Shown here: in pieces, positions 61,226-64,000 of the stretch
Layout of the letters: the number at the start of each line of letters is the position of its first letter
Numbering within the stretch: position 1 is the first letter of the stretch
Assembly (NCBI GenBank): GCA_937996755.1
Contig: CALKUS010000175.1
Span: 1 to 64,000, forward strand
From: an uncultured Pseudomonadota bacterium
GTDB taxonomy: Bacteria; Pseudomonadota; Gammaproteobacteria; Xanthomonadales; Ahniellaceae
Reading direction: 5' to 3'
DNA length: 64,000 bases
Position numbers and translations under genes: made by a program
The notes under the pieces: generated by a model
What the model saw: the letters and a program-made list of their open reading frames with translations, nothing else
Databases searched by the model: none
What the model was told of the DNA's origin: nothing

Positions 61226-62536
61226 ATGCCCGCCGCCACCCGTGCCTTCCTGCTGGCCAGCCTGCTGACCGCCGCGCCCGCGCTCGCGGGCGGGCCGGAG
61301 TTCGCCACGCCGCTCAACGTGATCGGCAGCAAGGACATCGTCGCCGCACCCGCGATCTCGCCCGGCGACGTGCTCGAGCTGCGCGCCGGACCGGGTTCGG
61401 ACCCGGGCACGTTCAACGTCGCCGCGCTGGTGCGCGGCGCGGGCAGCACGACGGCGATCAGCCTGCTCAACGTGCGCCGGCTCGGCGGCACGACGCCGCC
61501 CGCGACGATCGACATCAACGCGATCCCGCTGACCGCGGTGTCGAACGTGCAGGCGTTCTCGCTCGGCGGCGGTTGCCGCTCGGGCGCGACGGCGGTGTTC
61601 CCGTTCGTGCAGAACAACGCCAACAACTTCCGGCCGTACGTCATGCGCGTGACGAACGGCGTACCGCTGGTGTCGCCGCTGGCGATCGCCGGCAGCGACA
61701 ACATCCACTCGATCGAGTGCACGACCGACCCGAACGGGAACGACGTGTACTACGCCGTGGCGAACGCCACGCAGGCGCGCGTCGAGCTCTGGAAACAGGT
61801 GGGCGCCGGCGTGCCCGCGTCGGTGTTCACCAACCTGCCGCAGCTGTTGTCGCCGTTCAACGGCGGCATCCGCCCGATCATGGCGACGATCGAAGGCTCG
61901 TTCTTCGGCAGCGTGATCGTGGTCCAGTACCAGCGCACGAACGGCCAGATCGCGAACTACGTCGTGCAGCTCAACCCGATCAACCTGGCGGCGACCTGCC
62001 TGCTGTTCACGCAGTCGCCGGTGCCGAACACGTTCACGGTGGTGCGCGAAGGCCGCATCATCTCGCTGCGCGGGCTGGCGACGCTCGCGAACTCGGCGAC
62101 GAGCGCGGGCGACCCCGACCGCAACGGCACGGCCGAGCTGGTGCGATCGCCCGTGCAGACCTGCGCCCCGACGCTCGTGAACAAGGGCAGCGCGGCCGGC
62201 GGCAACGGCTTCAACTGGACCGGCTACGGCGCGGTCGCGAACCCCGCGCGCGGATGGGCCTACATCGGCAACGGCAACAGCCTCGTGCGCGTCGACCTCG
62301 ACAGCACGGCCACGCAGAACCTCGCCGTGCCGCTGCTCGGCCCGGGCGGCCCGTACGACTTCGTGGGCGGCAGCAACGCCGACGACAAGACCTTCGGCAT
62401 CTACCAGATCGGCACGCGGCCCGGCGCGCCGCGCGAGCTGCGCTTCACGCTGTCGGCCGAATACCGCGGCGACGGGCGGTTTGCGTCCGACTTCGAGGGC
62501 CCGGCGCTCGACCGCGCCCTGGATTTCAATCAGTGA
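61226..62536 (+). CDS. Exported protein with variant tail (FASDFE)
   Basis: The 436-residue protein has a signal peptide (RAFLLASLLTAAPALA) and a repeating strand pattern that looks like a beta-propeller or similar (NVIGSKDIVAAPAISPGDVL, SIECTTDPNGNDVYYAVANA, IRPIMATIEGSFFGSVIVVQ). No family is recognised. The end, GDGRFASDFEGPALDRALDF, holds FASDFE where other proteins have FANGFE, possibly a diverged form of the tail. The ATG at 61226 starts the signal peptide; it is divergent from the oxidoreductase with 177 bases between. Confidence 0.75.
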   Translation: MPAATRAFLLASLLTAAPALAGGPEFATPLNVIGSKDIVAAPAISPGDVLELRAGPGSDPGTFNVAALVRGAGSTTAISLLNVRRLGGTTPPATIDINAIPLTAVSNVQAFSLGGGCRSGATAVFPFVQNNANNFRPYVMRVTNGVPLVSPLAIAGSDNIHSIECTTDPNGNDVYYAVANATQARVELWKQVGAGVPASVFTNLPQLLSPFNGGIRPIMATIEGSFFGSVIVVQYQRTNGQIANYVVQLNPINLAATCLLFTQSPVPNTFTVVREGRIISLRGLATLANSATSAGDPDRNGTAELVRSPVQTCAPTLVNKGSAAGGNGFNWTGYGAVANPARGWAYIGNGNSLVRVDLDSTATQNLAVPLLGPGGPYDFVGGSNADDKTFGIYQIGTRPGAPRELRFTLSAEYRGDGRFASDFEGPALDRALDFNQ

Positions 62537-62632
62537 CCGGGCGGGCCGGCTGCGAGCGATGTCGCCGAGGAATTCGACAGCGGCGCGTACGCGCCAGTGG
62601 GACACTGCGCTCCCCCAGCCGGAGATCGCGCC

Positions 62633-63385
62633 GTGTCCCAGCCATCGCTCGCCACTCGATTCGCCGCGCTGCACGTGAAGGGCAGGCCCGTGGTGCTGTT
62701 CAACGCGTGGGATGCCGGCAGCGCGAAGGCGATCGCCGCGGCCGGCGCGCCGGCGATCGCGACGAGCAGCTGGGCGGTCGCGGCGGCGCACGGCTACGAG
62801 GACGGCGAGGCGATTCCGTTCGCGTTCGTCGAGGCGCTGGTCGCGCGCGTGGTCGCGTCGGTGCCGCTGCCGGTGACGGCCGACGTCGAAGGCGGCTACA
62901 GCGACGATCCCGCCACCTGCGCGGCGAACGTCGCGCGGCTGGTCGACCGCGGCGTCGTCGGCATCAACTTCGAGGACCGCGTCGTCGCGGGCAAGGGCCT
63001 GCACGCGATTCCCGCGCAGGCCGCGCGCATCGCCGCGATCCGCCGCATGGCGGACGCGCGCGGCGTGCCGCTGTTCATCAACGCGCGCAGCGACGTGTTC
63101 TTCGGCGCCGCCGCGGGCGATCCGGTAGCCGACGCGCTCGCGCGCGCGAAGGCCTATGCCGACGCCGGTGCATCGGGATTGTTCCTGCCCGGCCTGGTCG
63201 AGATCGACACGATCGCGAAGATCGCGGCCGCGACGCCGCTGCCGCTGAACGTGATGGTGATGCCTGCGCTGCCCGATGTGCGCGCGCTCGCTGCCGCGGG
63301 TGTCGCGCGGATCAGCCACGGTCCCGCGGCGTACGTGCGTGCGATGGACGCCGTGCGGACCGGTGCGCAGGCCGCCTACGCCTGA
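62633..63385 (+). CDS. Isocitrate lyase/PEP mutase superfamily protein
   Basis: The 250-residue protein has the ICL/PEPM barrel: LFNAWDAGSAKAIAAAGAPA, VTADVEGGYSDDPATCAANV (metal-binding Asp), GVVGINFEDRVV and FINARSDVFF, and a late LPLNVMVMPALPDVRALAAA. The catalytic Cys of isocitrate lyase (KKCGH) is absent, so it belongs to the PEP mutase/oxaloacetate hydrolase-like subgroup of unknown substrate. The GTG at 62633 with GGAG upstream gives the family N-terminus; an alternative ATG at 62597 would add 12 residues. Confidence 0.88.
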   Translation: MSQPSLATRFAALHVKGRPVVLFNAWDAGSAKAIAAAGAPAIATSSWAVAAAHGYEDGEAIPFAFVEALVARVVASVPLPVTADVEGGYSDDPATCAANVARLVDRGVVGINFEDRVVAGKGLHAIPAQAARIAAIRRMADARGVPLFINARSDVFFGAAAGDPVADALARAKAYADAGASGLFLPGLVEIDTIAKIAAATPLPLNVMVMPALPDVRALAAAGVARISHGPAAYVRAMDAVRTGAQAAYA

Positions 63386-63402
63386 CGCGGTCGCGCAAGC
63401 CC

Positions 63403-63798
63403 ATGGCAGCGAAGAAGGCGAGCTCGGATCCCGGTGTCGATGCGCTCGTGGCCGCGCTCGACCACCCGCTCGCGGCAGTGATCGCCGCGTTGCGCGCGCT
63501 CGTGCTCGCTGCCGACGCGTCCATTTCGGAAGGGGTGAAATGGAATTCGCCCAGCTTCCGCACGTCGGGCGACTTCGCGACGCTGCACCTGCGCGCGAAG
63601 GGCTCGATCCTGTTGATCCTGCACCTCGGTGCCAGGCCGCGCACGCTCCCGAAAGGAGCGATCGCGGATCCGCAGGGCCTGCTGCAGTGGCGTGGTGCGG
63701 ATCGCGCGTCGATCGCCTTCACCGGCACGAAAGACGTTCGCGACCACGCCGCGGCAGTGACCGCGATCGTGCGCCAGTGGATCCGGCACGTGCCCTGA
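63403..63798 (+). CDS. DUF1801 family protein
   Basis: The 131-residue product matches DUF1801 (YdhG-like): ISEGVKWNSPSFRTSGDFAT, LRAKGSILLILHLGARPR, RGADRASIAFTGTKDVRDHA. The family has an iron-chaperone-like frataxin resemblance in some members, but its function is not established. It follows the PEP-mutase-family gene by 17 bases, so cotranscription is likely. Confidence 0.85.
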   Translation: MAAKKASSDPGVDALVAALDHPLAAVIAALRALVLAADASISEGVKWNSPSFRTSGDFATLHLRAKGSILLILHLGARPRTLPKGAIADPQGLLQWRGADRASIAFTGTKDVRDHAAAVTAIVRQWIRHVP

Positions 63799-63810
63799 TC
63801 GCGCGGGGAC

Positions 63811-64000
63811 CTACTCCTCGACGAGCTCGACCGTGGCCATGCCACCGCCGAGGCTCAGGCCGACGCCCTTGACGGTGCCGCGCAGCTTCAGCACGACGCC
63901 CTTGTCGTTCTCGTATTCGGCCTGGACTTCGCTCGATCCCGCCATCGCGGTGCGGCTGACCGACGTGTACTTGCCGGCGAAGTCGTCGAGCTTCACGAGG
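63811..64000 (-). CDS. C-terminal part of an unidentified protein (runs off the window)
   Basis: The frame is open to the last base and ends at 63811. The last ~60 residues read LDDFAGKYTSVSRTAMAGSS, ... VVLKLRGTVKGVGLSLGGGM, ... ATVELVEE. Short glycine-rich strands suggest a beta-barrel or lipid-binding fold, but no family can be named. It is convergent with the DUF1801 gene, 12 bases between stops. Confidence 0.6.
   Translation of the reverse strand, partial: LVKLDDFAGKYTSVSRTAMAGSSEVQAEYENDKGVVLKLRGTVKGVGLSLGGGMATVELVEE

Noticed and set aside
1..64000. Prophage, integrative element or genomic island
   Set aside because: No integrase, transposase, tRNA boundary or obvious shift in base composition was seen.

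Overview
The window is a contiguous stretch of very GC-rich bacterial chromosome (third codon positions almost all G or C). Gene content points to a Gammaproteobacterium of the Lysobacterales (Xanthomonadales), most like the Dokdonella/Rhodanobacter group. The indications are several secreted proteins that end in a short [LF]-[FY]-x-[DN]-G-F-E tail, the family mix (YaeQ, GH92, FucP-type MFS, ECF43-type sigma factor with kinase), and the use of GTG/TTG starts. No organism name can be proved from the sequence alone. There are no rRNA, tRNA, CRISPR, phage or IS genes; the region looks like stable chromosome with many small transcription units. The GC content opens long spurious frames opposite almost every gene; these were left out.

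Region 1 (1-9.8 kb): a molybdenum block. A two-subunit periplasmic molybdenum hydroxylase of the isoquinoline 1-oxidoreductase type (3539-4003 and 1386-3542) is followed by the decayed remains of its usual third, heme-binding partner. It is divergent from an XdhC-type maturation factor overlapping a MobA/MocA-like cytidylyltransferase. The molybdate ABC transporter modABC lies 1 kb further on. A histone-H1-like Lys/Ala repeat protein closes the block.

Region 2 (9.8-18.3 kb): an alpha-mannoside utilisation locus. A GH92 exo-mannosidase is divergent from a tightly overlapping operon encoding a LacI regulator, a FucP-type sugar permease, a PfkB sugar kinase, an AGE-family mannose isomerase/epimerase and a GH47 alpha-mannosidase. 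Two nearly identical dyads built on ATCGAT lie in the divergent promoter region. Together the genes would release mannose from high-mannose glycans, import it, convert it to fructose and phosphorylate it.

Region 3 (18.3-29.4 kb): secreted proteins and signalling. It contains a tandem SnoaL-like protein, a truncated beta-helix protein, an ECF43-like sigma factor with its Ser/Thr kinase-TPR receptor, two right-handed beta-helix proteins with GFE tails, a YebC-family protein, a GDSL esterase-cupin fusion and a DUF3455 protein.

Region 4 (29.4-45.9 kb): a large PPC/P-domain secreted protein with a GFE tail, a tandem Tudor-like secreted protein, a sterol desaturase-family enzyme divergent from an AraC regulator, a dienelactone-hydrolase-like protein, a probable pseudokinase, a diguanylate cyclase, a LysR stub, a BlaI/M56 sensor pair, a kinase with a formylglycine-enzyme-like domain, and another beta-helix protein.

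Region 5 (45.9-64 kb): a kinase-TPR protein whose DFG motif reads GFG, LemA with two DUF3137 proteins, YaeQ, PspC, a PhnB-like VOC protein, membrane proteins of unknown function, a four-EF-hand protein, a D-threonine aldolase-like PLP enzyme, a secreted protein with an Hcp-like domain preceded by a tiny GFE-tailed protein, a quinone-oxidoreductase-like enzyme, a further secreted protein, a PEP-mutase-family enzyme and a DUF1801 protein. The outstanding themes are the recurring GFE tail on exported proteins, the mannan locus with its putative operators, and the density of intact and catalytically altered Hanks-type kinases next to exported beta-helix proteins.
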